This document shows, in pieces, positions 11,202-22,788 of a stretch of 64,000 nt of DNA (within the stretch, counting starts at the first letter, position 1; each line of letters opens with the position of its first letter). A program made the position numbers and the translations under genes. Under the pieces are notes generated by a model, which searched no databases, was not told where the DNA came from, and saw only the letters and a program-made list of their open reading frames with translations. The stretch covers positions 620,001 through 684,000 of the forward strand of contig BLAL01000183.1 in NCBI GenBank assembly GCA_015698045.1. The letters run 5' to 3'. The DNA is from Rhizophagus clarus. Taxonomy: Eukaryota; Glomeromycota; Glomeromycetes; Glomerales; Glomeraceae.

Positions 11202-13736
11202 ATTTTAAAATTATCGTCAGTAAATGATATAAAGAAAGATTCTTTGTCTCCATATTTAAAAAACAATTTTTAAAATTAAAAATTATTAAAAGATAATGAA
11301 AATTTTGGTTATTTCTTTATTTTCAAAATTCTTTAAATATGATGGCAAATTTATACGAAACCCAGTTATTTTTGCTGCCTTATTTAATTATTTTACATCA
11401 ATAAAAAGCTTTTGGAGAATAAATAATACCATTAACAACTGCAAATAACTACAATTGTATTCATAAAACTTTTATTTGCAACTGGTGTAAAAAGTGATGG
11501 GTTCTTAAAATAGTTGATGGGTTATAAAAAGTTATTATTATTTTAATTTTTAAGTATGAGTTGTAAAAAATTTTTTTATTTTCCGATTATTCTACATAAG
11601 ATTGATAAGATGAATGTGTAACACAATCGTATTTTGCACTGTTTACTAATTTTTTATTAAAAATTCTTAATTTAAGCTAATTCCAAGGATCGGCGCATAT
11701 GTAATTGCTTCTAATTTATATGAAATATTTCTAGTATACAAACTAATTTAAATATCTATTAAAAGTTTATCGTTAAGATAAATTAAATATTATATAAATA
11801 TATATAACTAATAAAATAAAAAACCTTTTAATTGTATAAAATAAAAATTAATAAAAAAATGAGGGTTTTTTTTCTATACACTTACTCAAAATGCATGAGT
11901 GATATATAACAGTGACAAATAGTTTTTTTAGTATTAAAATTTTTAAGTTCATAGATTAAGTGGTAAAAATGAAGAATGGAAAAGTGTGATATATGTAACA
12001 TATTTTCTACATAGTAAACTAACCTTAACCTAACTCTAATCTAATCATAAACTTTTGATGTTATAGCTAATCATTAGAAAGGTATATAATATGCATGATG
12101 CGTAAAAAATAAATTTCCTAAAAAAATAACTAAAAATTTTTTAATTATATAAAATAAAGAAAAATTAATAAAAAAATATCTAAAAATTAAAATAATAAAA
12201 TTAAAAAATATTAAAAGATATTCTCAATATTCAATTTTTATCATATAGAATCTCCTATAAAATATCTTAATATTTTATGATATATGTATTGTTAGAATCT
12301 ATGTATCAATACATTTTTTATTTATTTAATAATATAATATAAATATATCATATATTAAAATATTAAAATTTTGTTTTTTTGCTTATTTGTTTTTTTAAAA
12401 AAAATGTGAAATTTTTTTAAAAAATTTAAGATAAATATTGTACAAATAAATTATTTAATAAATTTGTATATACTTATAGTTTAGCTGTACTATAATGTTT
12501 TTTTTTTTTGGAATAATACTAGAGTAATTAATAATAAGTTAATAACAGTCAGTAGTCATATCAGATCACTTGTCAATCATAATTTTGTATAACCATAATT
12601 GAATATTTCATCATATAGCTAAAAAAGAATTTTTTTAATATAATGCTTATATAAATTAAGTAAATTAATAGTTCGTCATGTGTATTATAAGTTTTTATCA
12701 TCATTTCTTCTTTAGTAATATTTTTTTTTTGCATTTACATGAAAATTCGTCTTAAAAATAAAGTTTTCCTTTAGATGTAACTTAAAAGTAAATATGAAAT
12801 ACAATTTAAATAATAAAAATATATGTAGTTTTATGAGAAGAAAAAGTTTTACTAAATTAAAAAAGGCAGTTATTTAAGTAGTTTTTGTGTAAACCACAAA
12901 AAGTCAATTTTTATAATAAAAAAAAAAATTTTAATTTCAATAAAACCTTTAGCAAAAGCTTTTTTAACTAGTAATTATCTTATTTCTAATTATAATTTGA
13001 CAAAATAAACAACTTTTATTAAGCTTAAAAAGATGATTATTATGTCAGATTTTTGTTATTTGTAAATTTTATTAAAATTTTTTAATTAAAATACTAATAA
13101 AAAATCTTTTTATCTATTAAAACAATATTATTAGGTCTATTTGGATATTATAAGTGGATTTTTGATCGAAAAACTAGTTAAATATAATGTTTTTTTTATT
13201 TATTTAAATTAAACCTTTAATGCTTAAATCCTAGTATTATAATAATCATGTAAATTTCTACAATTTATTAGAAAAAAACTTTAAAATTTTTAAATTTTAA
13301 TTCATTAAACATGAAAATAAAATATAAATCATTTATTTATAGAAAAAATTCTTATTAACTATTAGGTCTATTTGCTTTGTTAAATTATAAATAAAGATAA
13401 TACATTATGGATAAGTAAAATGTTTTTTTTATGTTTAAAGTAGTGTTAAAATAAAAGATATTTATATAATATTTAAAAAAAAATAAGCAAAAGAAAGAAA
13501 TTAAAAAAATTTTCTTAATATTTTATTAGTTTGCTATATCAAAATATCCATATAATTGACTACCTTTTTTGGTCAGACGCAACTGAATAAAGTAAAATTT
13601 TTAACTTTTAAAAAGTTTAAAAATATTTTTAAGACTTGAATGAACATGTTTACTATTGTTGGAAAAAGTATTACATTGCATAAATATGGTGTTACCTTTA
13701 ACCTAAAAATTTTGATTTTAATGTAATTTGGGTTGG
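11202..13736. other. Long AT-rich stretch without recognisable genes
   Basis: About 2.5 kb of A/T-rich DNA with poly-T and poly-A runs. I looked for TIRs, ORFs with conserved motifs and tRNA-like sequence and found none. It forms the left flank of the giant element. Confidence 0.55.
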
Positions 13737-14990
13737 ACTGGATAACACTCTTATAAGAGTGTTATCCAGTTGCACTATAATGTTATCTAGTTGTGAGTAT
13801 AATGTTATCTAGTTGCGAGTATAATGTTGCCTAGTTACTGTTTTTTACTGTTTTGTGACCATTTTATTACTTTATTGATATCCATTTGTTTTTATTGCTC
13901 TATCCTCTTTTTATTACATTCTAGCTATCCGCTTGTTTTCATTGCTTTGCGGTTTTTTTGTGGTCAAGATGCTAGACCGGCATTGATTGCTAAAAATCAT
14001 GTTATGATCAGATGGCGCAGTTAATTTGCTATTCATTTTCAATGATGCTAAGACCACATAAATCTAATGCCTGGATGTCGAGTTATTGTGTCTCAAAATT
14101 TTAGAAAAAAATATGGAATAGTGCCAGCCAAAATTAATGAAATTTATTGCACCTTATTGCGTTAATCACATATTTCAGTTTCTTGCCAGTTCCAGGCACT
14201 TTCCCGTCACTTTCAAGTAACTTTTGAGTAACTTTTGAAGGTCTGGTTTGGTAGTCAGTTGGTTATAAAATTGGCGATGTGATAGGCATTATTTTGGCCA
14301 GCCCTTTTAATTGCCAGATAAGGCACGAAGGCTGAATTTGCAATCCATCTATTTGCTAAAGATGTACCACAATACTCACTTTTTGATTGCTGATAAGGCA
14401 TGTAGTGCCAGTGTTGTGCCATTCTTACAATTCTGTCCATGATCATTTTGATTGCCGAGGATGAGGCACAAAGTGCCGATGTTGTGCCATTCTTGCAATC
14501 CTGTCCATAACCATTTTGATTGCCAAGGATGAGGCACGAAGTACTGAATTAATTCTGGCTATACGGCTTTTATATCCTTTTTTCTTATATTCTCCTGAGA
14601 TTTCCCGTCTTCCCAATTTCTTTCCTGCCTATCGGTGGTAATATCCAAAAGCATAATTTCTTATTTTATTTCTACATAATTCTACCTTTGGATACTACCA
14701 AATCTATACTCTTGTTTTCGCTTCTGCCTTCCTAGAACCCTTTCTCATATAGTTGTTACGAAGAGATACTTTAAGATATTACTGCATTGATTGCTTTTGG
14801 GTATTACTTTTGGGTACTACTACATTAACTACTTTTGGGTATTCCTACCGACCCAGTATTTTGCTAGTAAGCATATTCACTCAAAATTATATAAAATTTT
14901 TATTTTGAAGATTTGGGAAATTTACATGTAATTTTATACTTAGTATTTCCATACATTGTATCATGCTTCTTGTGCAAAAAAATGCCAGGC
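13737..14990 (+). repeat. Left terminal inverted repeat of the giant element
   Basis: Matches the reverse complement of 53258-54519 with few gaps. I estimate over 90% identity by eye, and differences are almost all C/T or G/A. It begins with a perfect 34-bp palindrome (13737-13770), then three ~22-bp repeats around 'ataatgttatctagttg' (13771-13835). About four ~65-bp repeats around 'gattgccgaggatgaggcac' lie at 14285-14546. The match runs past the start codon of the primase gene at 14963 and stops a few bases after 'atgccaggcc'. Confidence 0.93.
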
Positions 14991-17900
14991 CTAACCCTAA
15001 AACAATAAATGATGCAACTAGGCTCTTCTCCAGTTTAGCGAACCTCAATTTTAAGCCTGGTTACAATAATCATATATACTTTCAATATTTGTCTAATAAT
15101 AAAAATGATATCTCTCTTCTAGGAGCCTATCATCCTGAAGAGATTTATTCAAAATATATTATTCGGGTAGCAGGAAAGAGTTTTACAGTAGTTAATCATC
15201 CATTTGAAGTTTATAGATTACCTGATACCCATGAGTGCATTGATAGGAATTTGCCTCTTCATCCCGTTCTGGATATTGATGCGAGGCAAAAGCCAGATCT
15301 AATGAACCCTGAGCTCCCTTTTTTAGATAAATATAAAATTACTCACGAAGATTTATTATCCAGAATCTTAATTGCCTGTGCCGATATTATATATTCTGAT
15401 TTAAATCATTTTATAATTTTAAATGCTTTTGCTTTAGCCAGTTCATCTAATACTAATAAATGCAGTTGGCATATTGTGTATAAATATGCATGGTTTGTTG
15501 ACTATAGAGACCTTAGAGGATTTGTGAAAAAAGTTGCTGATAGGGTTGGAAAATCATACTCTGAATTTATTGACCTTGAGCTTTATAAATCATGTTTTAG
15601 TCTTCGGCTTCTTGGATTGGCAAAGGAAGATAGAGTTAAAAGACCTGCGGTTTCTTTAGTTAAACAAGGATATCACAAGCTAGAAGATTATTTAGTTCAA
15701 CTTAAATCTGATTATTCTGAAATCTGGCCACGAACCTTTTCTCTTGACAAGCCAGAAAAGGATGAATTCCAACCTATCGAAGATGAAACTGCCTTAAGCA
15801 AGGGAGCTGGTTTAGTTACAGCAAAATATGAGTGGCTTGAAATTGGCCATATTAAAAAGGAATTTGTCAACTTCCAAGCAAAGTCATATGAAGCATGTCC
15901 TATTTGCAGAATCAAACATAAAAGAGATCAATTATATGGCTTTCTTCGAAGTAACGGCCATTTTGTACTTAAATGCTATCAGCAAAATCAATATAAACCA
16001 GATTATAAAGGACTAGCATTTGGAGAGGCATCAGGTATAATCAAGCCAAAAGAAAGACCTAAATGGGGATTGAAGACAGATTAATTAATGTTGTAAAAAA
16101 TCCACGTTTGCTCTTTGAATTGTCTGGAAAAAATATTAATGTAAAAGAGATGGAAGAAGCTTCAGAAGCTTATCCAGACTTCTTAAGTTCTGTATGTAGT
16201 ACAACTCTTATCCGTTCACCTGTAGGTACTGGTAAAATAAAAGCTTTAAGAGAAAATCTCAACTCTTTAGCTGGAAATAGAAAAAATTTGCCTTGCTTTA
16301 TCTGAGTTTCATATCGCAAAACTCTTATCAATGAGACTAAAGCTAAAATTGAAATATTACAGAATTTAGGACTTCGCGTATGCCAATATCAAGAAATTAA
16401 GGGTAGTTTAGCTATAAGTGATTGGGATGTTATTATCATTCAGGTTGAAAGTACACATTGTATTGAGCTTCATGGAAGGCGTCCATATGTAGTTATTTTA
16501 GATGAAGTCAATGCGGTTATATGCCAAATGTTTAGTGGTGTTTATGCGCGAGAATCTGAAAATGCTATGCGAGATTTGCTAAAGTCAGCTATTCATGTTG
16601 TGGTTATGGATGCTTTTGCGAATGATTCCACTATAGCTTTCTTAAAACAATATCGAGGTAATGATATACGAATTTTTGATAATAAATATCAACCACGTAT
16701 AGGCGAAACTGTTAAGATTCTTTATGATCTGGACAAAGGTTCAGAGGCCATGAAAAGAGGTCTTAAGATGCTCTGAGAAGGCAAGCGTGTTGTTTTTGCA
16801 ATGACATCATGTAAAAAAGCTCGACCTTTAGCAAACCAAGCTTCCGCATTGCAAAAACTGGATGGTTCACCTATTTTAACTTGTGTTTATTTTGGCCAAA
16901 TGGATGGAATGCAATGATAAGAGGATTTCACTAATATTAATGCTACCTGGAGTTCTCTTGACTGCGTGATTTACACAAGTACTGTAGAAGCTGGCATCTT
17001 CTTTGAAATTCCTAATCATTTTGACACTATTATAGGAATTAGCAATATTAAAACAGGAGTACATGTCGAAGCTTTTGCACAGATGCTTTATCAAATTCAG
17101 AATTATCCACAACGCATAATTTCTTTATATAATAGTCAGAAGTCCTCTGAAATATTTCAAGAACCAAATTGTAGTCTTATTCGTGCTGAACTTTCTGCTT
17201 TAAGACCTATTGATTTACCAACAGCAGTAAAAGGGCATCGGGAATAGGATAAAATTGCTGATTGTTATGCTCTTGATGTATCTCCAGCAGTTAAAACATA
17301 TATTGAGGCTGAATACCAGAGACGCTTATCAGCAAAGTACTTTTCTGAAATTCTTTGCGGTCTTGTTTTTAATACGAGAGCTTCACTTGAAATTATTTCT
17401 ACAGAAGGTACTATAGCTGATAGGAAAATGGTTTCTAACATTATTAAGGCGGTTGAAAAAAATATCAAAGGTTCCAATGCAGAATTAATAATCAACACAC
17501 CTGATATCACCCCGGATGATGCTGAAGTTTTTAAACAAATTCCTACCGCTCGTTCACTGATAATATGATATTGCAACGACACTATTTATGGAAAATATAC
17601 GCTTCAGGAGATATTGGAGGTAAGGATGATAATCAGAACTGGGGCGTGGATGATGCCAAATGGATTAATCTATACAATATCAGTTTTGTAAAAAAATTTA
17701 ATAATCCTGAACCTTTACGACACTTTAGAAGACTGGCATATTTCCGAAGACAAGGTTCAGATGCAATAAAAGCTTTAGAAGGGTTAAAAACTAAAGAAAC
17801 TATATAGTGGGAGGAATTGCATAATTCCTCAGATCCATCTTCAATTGATTTACGAAAGGCATATTTGTTTAAACAGTGAAAGGCGATACAGAAATTTTTT

Positions 17901-18296
17901 CAAATACTAGGCTTTACTGGCATTGATGATATACGTACTCTTTCAAGTAATATTATTTCAGAAGCGTTTGCTCAATCGTGTGAAAGTTTTATAGAAATCT
18001 GAAATCAATTCTTATTGCTCTTTGGATTTAAATCTCGTGCTAAAAAAATATCAGATCTTAAATCAGCTATAAAAGCAATTAATGCAATTGCTGGTAATTG
18101 GTGCGGATATACTGTTAAAAGTGATAAAAAAAGAATAGGGCCTAAAGGACAACAAGTTTGGCAATATTCATATCAAATTAATCACCGGTCATATAGTAAT
18201 AGTACTGGTTTTGGAGATAAACACGCTCCAGAGCTTCCACCATACAGGTCAAAAACAGATAATGATATTCAGGAACTCTTGGACTCTATAGGATAG
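14963..18296 (+). pseudogene. PrimPol (archaeo-eukaryotic primase) fused to SF2 helicase, replication-protein-like, decayed
   Basis: Probably the replication protein of the element: primer synthesis plus DNA unwinding. Residues ~103-108 are LDIDAR, the primase D-x-D metal motif. NKCSWH (~165-170) fits the S-x-H nucleotide motif, and D204 in 'IDLELY' the third acid. Four spaced Cys/His (CPIC...C, ~312-338) make a zinc site. The helicase part starts near 16063, one frame over: 'SPVGTGK' is the P-loop (usual Thr replaced by Ile) and 'VVILDEVNA' is motif II, followed by motif V/VI-like blocks to ~17250. A C-terminal domain ends 'WCGYTVKSDKKR...YQINHR'. Helicases of this kind resemble origin-binding proteins of large DNA viruses. 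In-frame stops lie near 16303, 16774, 16918, 16921, 17247, 17805, 17877 and 18000; frameshifts near 16075 and 17560. The first ATG lies inside the TIR. Confidence 0.85.
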
Positions 18297-18325
18297 GAAA
18301 AATAATACTTTGGCCAGATTATTAT

Positions 18326-18631
18326 TCAGCTAGGTGTCTCGATCATGTCTGATTCTATTTTAACTTTTTTACCTTCACGCCAGGCATTTTTATAAATTCT
18401 TTTATATGTGCTACAGATTCCAGTATTAGAATATGTTAGCTCATTACAAATAAGACATATTATTCTAGAACGGGCTTTATAATGTCTGGCACATTCTAAT
18501 TCACTCATGCATCTTTCCCCACAAATCGAACCATCTCTTTTGATGTATTGACAGATAAAACGACCCATACGAGGTAATTTTGATATTAATAATCTTAAAA
18601 CTTCGCTTTCACTTTTATTATAGATATTCAA
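18326..18631 (-). CDS. Small Cys/His-rich protein (putative zinc finger)
   Basis: About 100 residues with CQYIKRDGSICGERC, CARHY, then CLICNE and a final CSTYKR. The spacing suggests two zinc sites; the last Tyr may replace a His. The frame is open from 18631, but no ATG begins it, so the start is uncertain and may be lost. It sits between the PrimPol-helicase and the recombinase, on the opposite strand to both. I recognise it only as a repetitive Cys-rich family; no function is assigned. Confidence 0.5.
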   Translation of the reverse strand: MNIYNKSESEVLRLLISKLPRMGRFICQYIKRDGSICGERCMSELECARHYKARSRIICLICNELTYSNTGICSTYKRIYKNAWREGKKVKIESDMIETPS

Positions 18632-19899
18632 AAATGTGTTATGTCAGTCTGCGAAGCACCTTAATGGCAGAATATAAGCTATGTTATTTTTTCAAATTGA
18701 ATTTTTTCTCACATAATATAACTAGATAACAGTTACTATTGATATGGTTACTAAAACGGCTGCCCCAAAGATCTGAAAACTTAAAGCTAATAACTTCATA
18801 TTGGTCTTAGAGCAGTTCCTAGAAAAGCATAATTTGTCAGCTGACTCTACTTCAGAACAATTAAGTAAACATACTCCCGAACTTGATGCTTTAATTCCTA
18901 ATTGGATGGCCCGCAGATGTGTTAAAGTTGCCCTTACCAACGGTACTAATAATAGATGTTCATTTAGTAAAGAGAAAATAGAGGCTCTCCTGCCAGATAA
19001 AAGAAAAGGAAAACTCACTATAGAAGAAAGGGCAGAATACTGTGCTAAGGCCAGTGATTTTGTAGACATTATCATTAATCATTGGGCATTGGGTCCAAAA
19101 AGTAATGATGAAAATGAAATTGTTGTCGGTATTTTGCATCAGTCAACATTCCGTGTGAAGTTAGCAGAAGGTGTTGTAGATCCCACAATAATTGAAGCAT
19201 TTGCTAAAAATCAAAAACTTATTCAAGAATCTAATAAAATTCAGAAGAAACGAACTAAAAAATGAATGGCTAATCCAGACAGAATTCCTAACATTTCTCC
19301 TTAGCAAATGTGGTAAAAGGATTCAGAATATAGATATTTCCAAAATTCCTATTAGAGAGGATCTCGCGGATGTGATAGTGATGTTGAGTACACTGGTCAA
19401 AATCAATTTTATCAGGTACATATCGGGGACTTATATATTGGCGGCTAATCAGATAAATATTGGGTATTTTTACATATCGGGTATCTGATTTATTACACTT
19501 CAAAATATGCCTAATTACCAAGACCCCGATATTTAAACTATTGGTCACCGATATGTTATTTAATATATATCAGACACAGTTCTATCTTACACATATTGGG
19601 TACCCGATATGGGATACAAATTTTAATATGTTAGATTTCATATTATATAACGTATTAAGAAATTTTTTAGAGTTTACTTTCTTTATAGATTTTTCTTTTT
19701 AGAAATTTTTAATTTGTTTAATGTAGTTAAAAAATTTTTATTGTCTTATTTGTTGAATGCATTATCAAGTTTATAAATTTTTTGTAAAGTATTTAAAAGT
19801 ATAATTATTATTGTTAATATTTTTATTTTATTACTTATTTTATTACAATAAATTAATAAAAAAGTTACAGTTATTTATAATACAATTTTAAGAAAAATT

Positions 19900-20290
19900 T
19901 GCTTAAACTTTTCTTAATCGTGATCACGTTAAGATCAAGAGGAACAAGGAAAACTGCAACCTAAAATAAATAAAAGAAACATTAAAACTGTTTCTTTAAT
20001 ATTCAAAAAATATTCCTTCTTCCCTCCTTACATTTCAAGTTTGGAGTCCAGCAATCTGAAAAAAATAAAGAAAGAAATATTAGTAACGTTTCTTTAATAT
20101 TAAAAAAAAATCACCACCCTTTCCAACTTACATTTCCCAAGTCCGGTTCATCCAAGAAGGCTGGCAACTTAAAAAAAATAAAGAAACGTTAGTAACGTTT
20201 CTTTAATATTAAAAAAAAATTCTCCCACCCCTTCCAACTTACATTTCAAGTCCGGGAGTCCAGCAACCTAAAAAAAAATAAAAAAAAATC
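19900..20290 (-). repeat. Exon-like tandem array inside the CACTA-like element
   Basis: On the minus strand each unit reads T-tract-TTTTAG, a block of about 24-36 nt containing TTGCTGGACT and ending CTTGAAAT, then GTAAGTTGG or GTAAGGAGG. A spacer follows with the palindrome GAAACGTTACTAACGTTTC. Three full units lie at about 20275-20170, 20170-20065 and 20065-19960, and a fourth acceptor leads into 'GTTGCAGTTTTCC'. The architecture is the same as at 8060-10715, and the blocks share GTTGC(C/T)GGAC and CGGACTT. Confidence 0.75.
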
Positions 20291-22370
20291 ATGGTTTAGA
20301 AAACCGTAAAAATAGATTGATCATGATAATCAATGATCGTTAAATTAAATTAAAATGCCGAAACTATTGCATGTAAACGCCAAAAGGTTTCGGCAGTTTA
20401 GCAAAAATGAGTTTGATCATGTATTTTGAAAATGTGAAAGATTATTTCAAGATTTTATATTGTAAATTGATAGATTAGTTCTCTCAATTTGATCTATGGA
20501 AAGATTTTAGTAACATTTTGGAAGAATTAGCGGTATTAGATCTGTCACGCCTAAATGTACCTTTTTTAAAAATTTATTGGAGACATTTCATCATTACAAT
20601 ATATTATATAATATATGACGACAGATTGTTTATTTAATTAATACTTTAATAAAAAAAAAATGAATGTTTATTGAATAAAAGCAATTTATTATAATAAGCT
20701 TTAATTACTTATAATTGAGGTCGAATTTTTTAATTTCAAATTATAAAATAGTAAAAATATTAAAATAATAATTAGATGACTATATAATATATATATATAT
20801 TTAATAAAAAATAATAATAATAAAAGATAATAAAAAATAAAAAATAATAATAATAAAAATATAAAAATATAAATAAAAAATAAAAATAAAAATAAAATAT
20901 AAAAAATACAAAATAAAAAAAAATAAAAATAAAAAAATATAATTTACGGATTTTAAGGCCGCCGATGCGTAGCGTTTCTACGCCGCCTACGACTGTGGTG
21001 GTTCCTTAAGAAATATATATAAATTTAGAACTTAAATAACTTAAATATAAATTAAAAAAATTCTTAATAATTACCAGGTCTGTCCCAAAACCTTGTGCAG
21101 AACTGCCTATAATATCTTTCTCCTTCCCGGGACCACCTTCCATTTCGCACACCATTCTTCCATTCACAGAAATTCTAAAAATGTTAATACTATTAATTTT
21201 TTATTTTTTTTTATTTTTTTTTTTATGATTTATTATTATTTTACTAACATTAAAATTCCTGATCAAGTTTCTCCACTTTCTTTCTACCTGTTGGCCAGTG
21301 AACCTCACGTGGAACCGTCTCTGAATTCTTCGAGCTAGGCTCACCCAGAATTCGGAGTGGTTCCTCCCGGGTATGTCATAGTAGTAGTTGTTTCTTCTCC
21401 TTTACATTATTTATTTAATTTTTAGATCAGGAAACGTAAGAGAAAAAAAAACTAGAATATGATCAAAGTTATTTATTAGTTTTCATTTAATTTTTTACCT
21501 CGTATATCTTATTAAATATTCAGTTATTGCATCAGTCCGATTTGCGGGCATTTTAAGAAAAAGAATATATAATAATAAAAAATAACGGCAACAAATTTTA
21601 AGAAAAAGAATATATAATAAAAATAACGACAACAAATTTATTGTAAGAAAAAAAAAAGATAAAACTTCTTTTTATAAACAATTTTTTATCACCTTATATT
21701 ATTATATTAATTACCCTTCAAGAACATTTACGTAAATTGTTCTAATTTCTTAAATATGTCATGATTGTTATGATCTGTCTTCTTTATATTAATTATAATA
21801 CAGATACGGATTTACAATACAATCAATCACAATGAGCAAGTTAAACTCGATCTAAAGTCAATTGTTATGATCGTGATTCCAAAATATTAAGATAAAGGTC
21901 TTCTTTTTAATTATATATCAAATCTAAAAAAGGTAAAATCTAATAATACAGATACGTAAATAAATAGTGTTTTTTATTTTGGTTTATAATAAGCTTTTGC
22001 CAATTATAGACTACAAATAAAACAATTACAGATCTATAATATATTACACAAAAATCTTGAGCGAATGAGTTAAACTCGAGTTGAACTCGAGTTCAACTCG
22101 AGTTCAAAGCGAACAATTTAAATTCAAAATAAAATATCCAAGATTAACAAAAAAGTTGGTAACGTTATAATGAAATCAGTAGTAAAACTTAATTTAATCA
22201 TCTTTAATTAGGTATAAAAATTCTGATAAATTTAATAAAATCAGTGATTTTTTAATAATTTTATCAACTCAAGTTAAGCACGAATAGTGAATAATCAAGT
22301 TTGTGCTTCTTCGCTAATATTGACTTGTGTATTCGATAGGTGACCGATTTTGTGGCTGATGTGGCTGAAT

Positions 22371-22788
22371 ATAATATTACCCAAATAACCAATAAAAATT
22401 GATAATTTTGTTGATCATGTGATTGCACGATCATGATTTAATTATTTATTTATCGTATTTTTTTTTTTTTTCAAAAACTTTTTCTCTCTCTCTCAAATTT
22501 TTACTTTATTGTTTTGTCTAAAAAATAAAAATAAAGGTATATTTTTTGTTGAAATTTCTTTTCCCATTATTATGTTATTTATAATATTATCCAAATAACC
22601 AATAAAAATTGATAATTTTGTTGATCATGTGATTGCACGATCACGATTTAATTATTTATTTATCATTTTTTTTTTTCAAAACTTTTTTCTCTCTCTCTCA
22701 AATTTTTACTTTATTGTTTTTGTCTAAAAAATAAAGATAAAGGTATATTTTTTGTTAAAATTTCTTTTCCCATTATTATGTTATTCTT
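22371..22788. repeat. 210-bp tandem duplication
   Basis: 22371-22580 and 22581-22788 are near-identical, each starting 'ataatattacccaaataacc' or its close variant and including 'tgatcatgtgattgcacgatca' and a ctctctctct tract. It lies inside the CACTA-like element. Shorter 'actaacattaatact' repeats follow to about 23230. Confidence 0.85.

Noticed and set aside
13824-14024. Small hydrophobic ORF in the left TIR (and its copy at 54232-54429)
   Set aside because: Both copies differ mainly by unconstrained transitions and there is no motif; it overlaps subterminal repeats. Treated as non-coding TIR sequence.
16876-17582. Minus-strand ORFs inside the helicase
   Set aside because: They are shadows of the plus-strand helicase, whose conserved blocks explain the region.
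14963-18296. Endogenous herpesvirus-like sequence
   Set aside because: The helicase resembles origin-binding helicases, but it is fused to a PrimPol domain and lies in a TIR-bounded element with a Polinton-type integrase. No other herpesvirus genes are present.
20950-21370. Captured host exon in the CACTA-like element
   Set aside because: The patch is G/C-richer and has plausible splice-like borders, but no translated frame shows a recognisable protein. Not called a gene.
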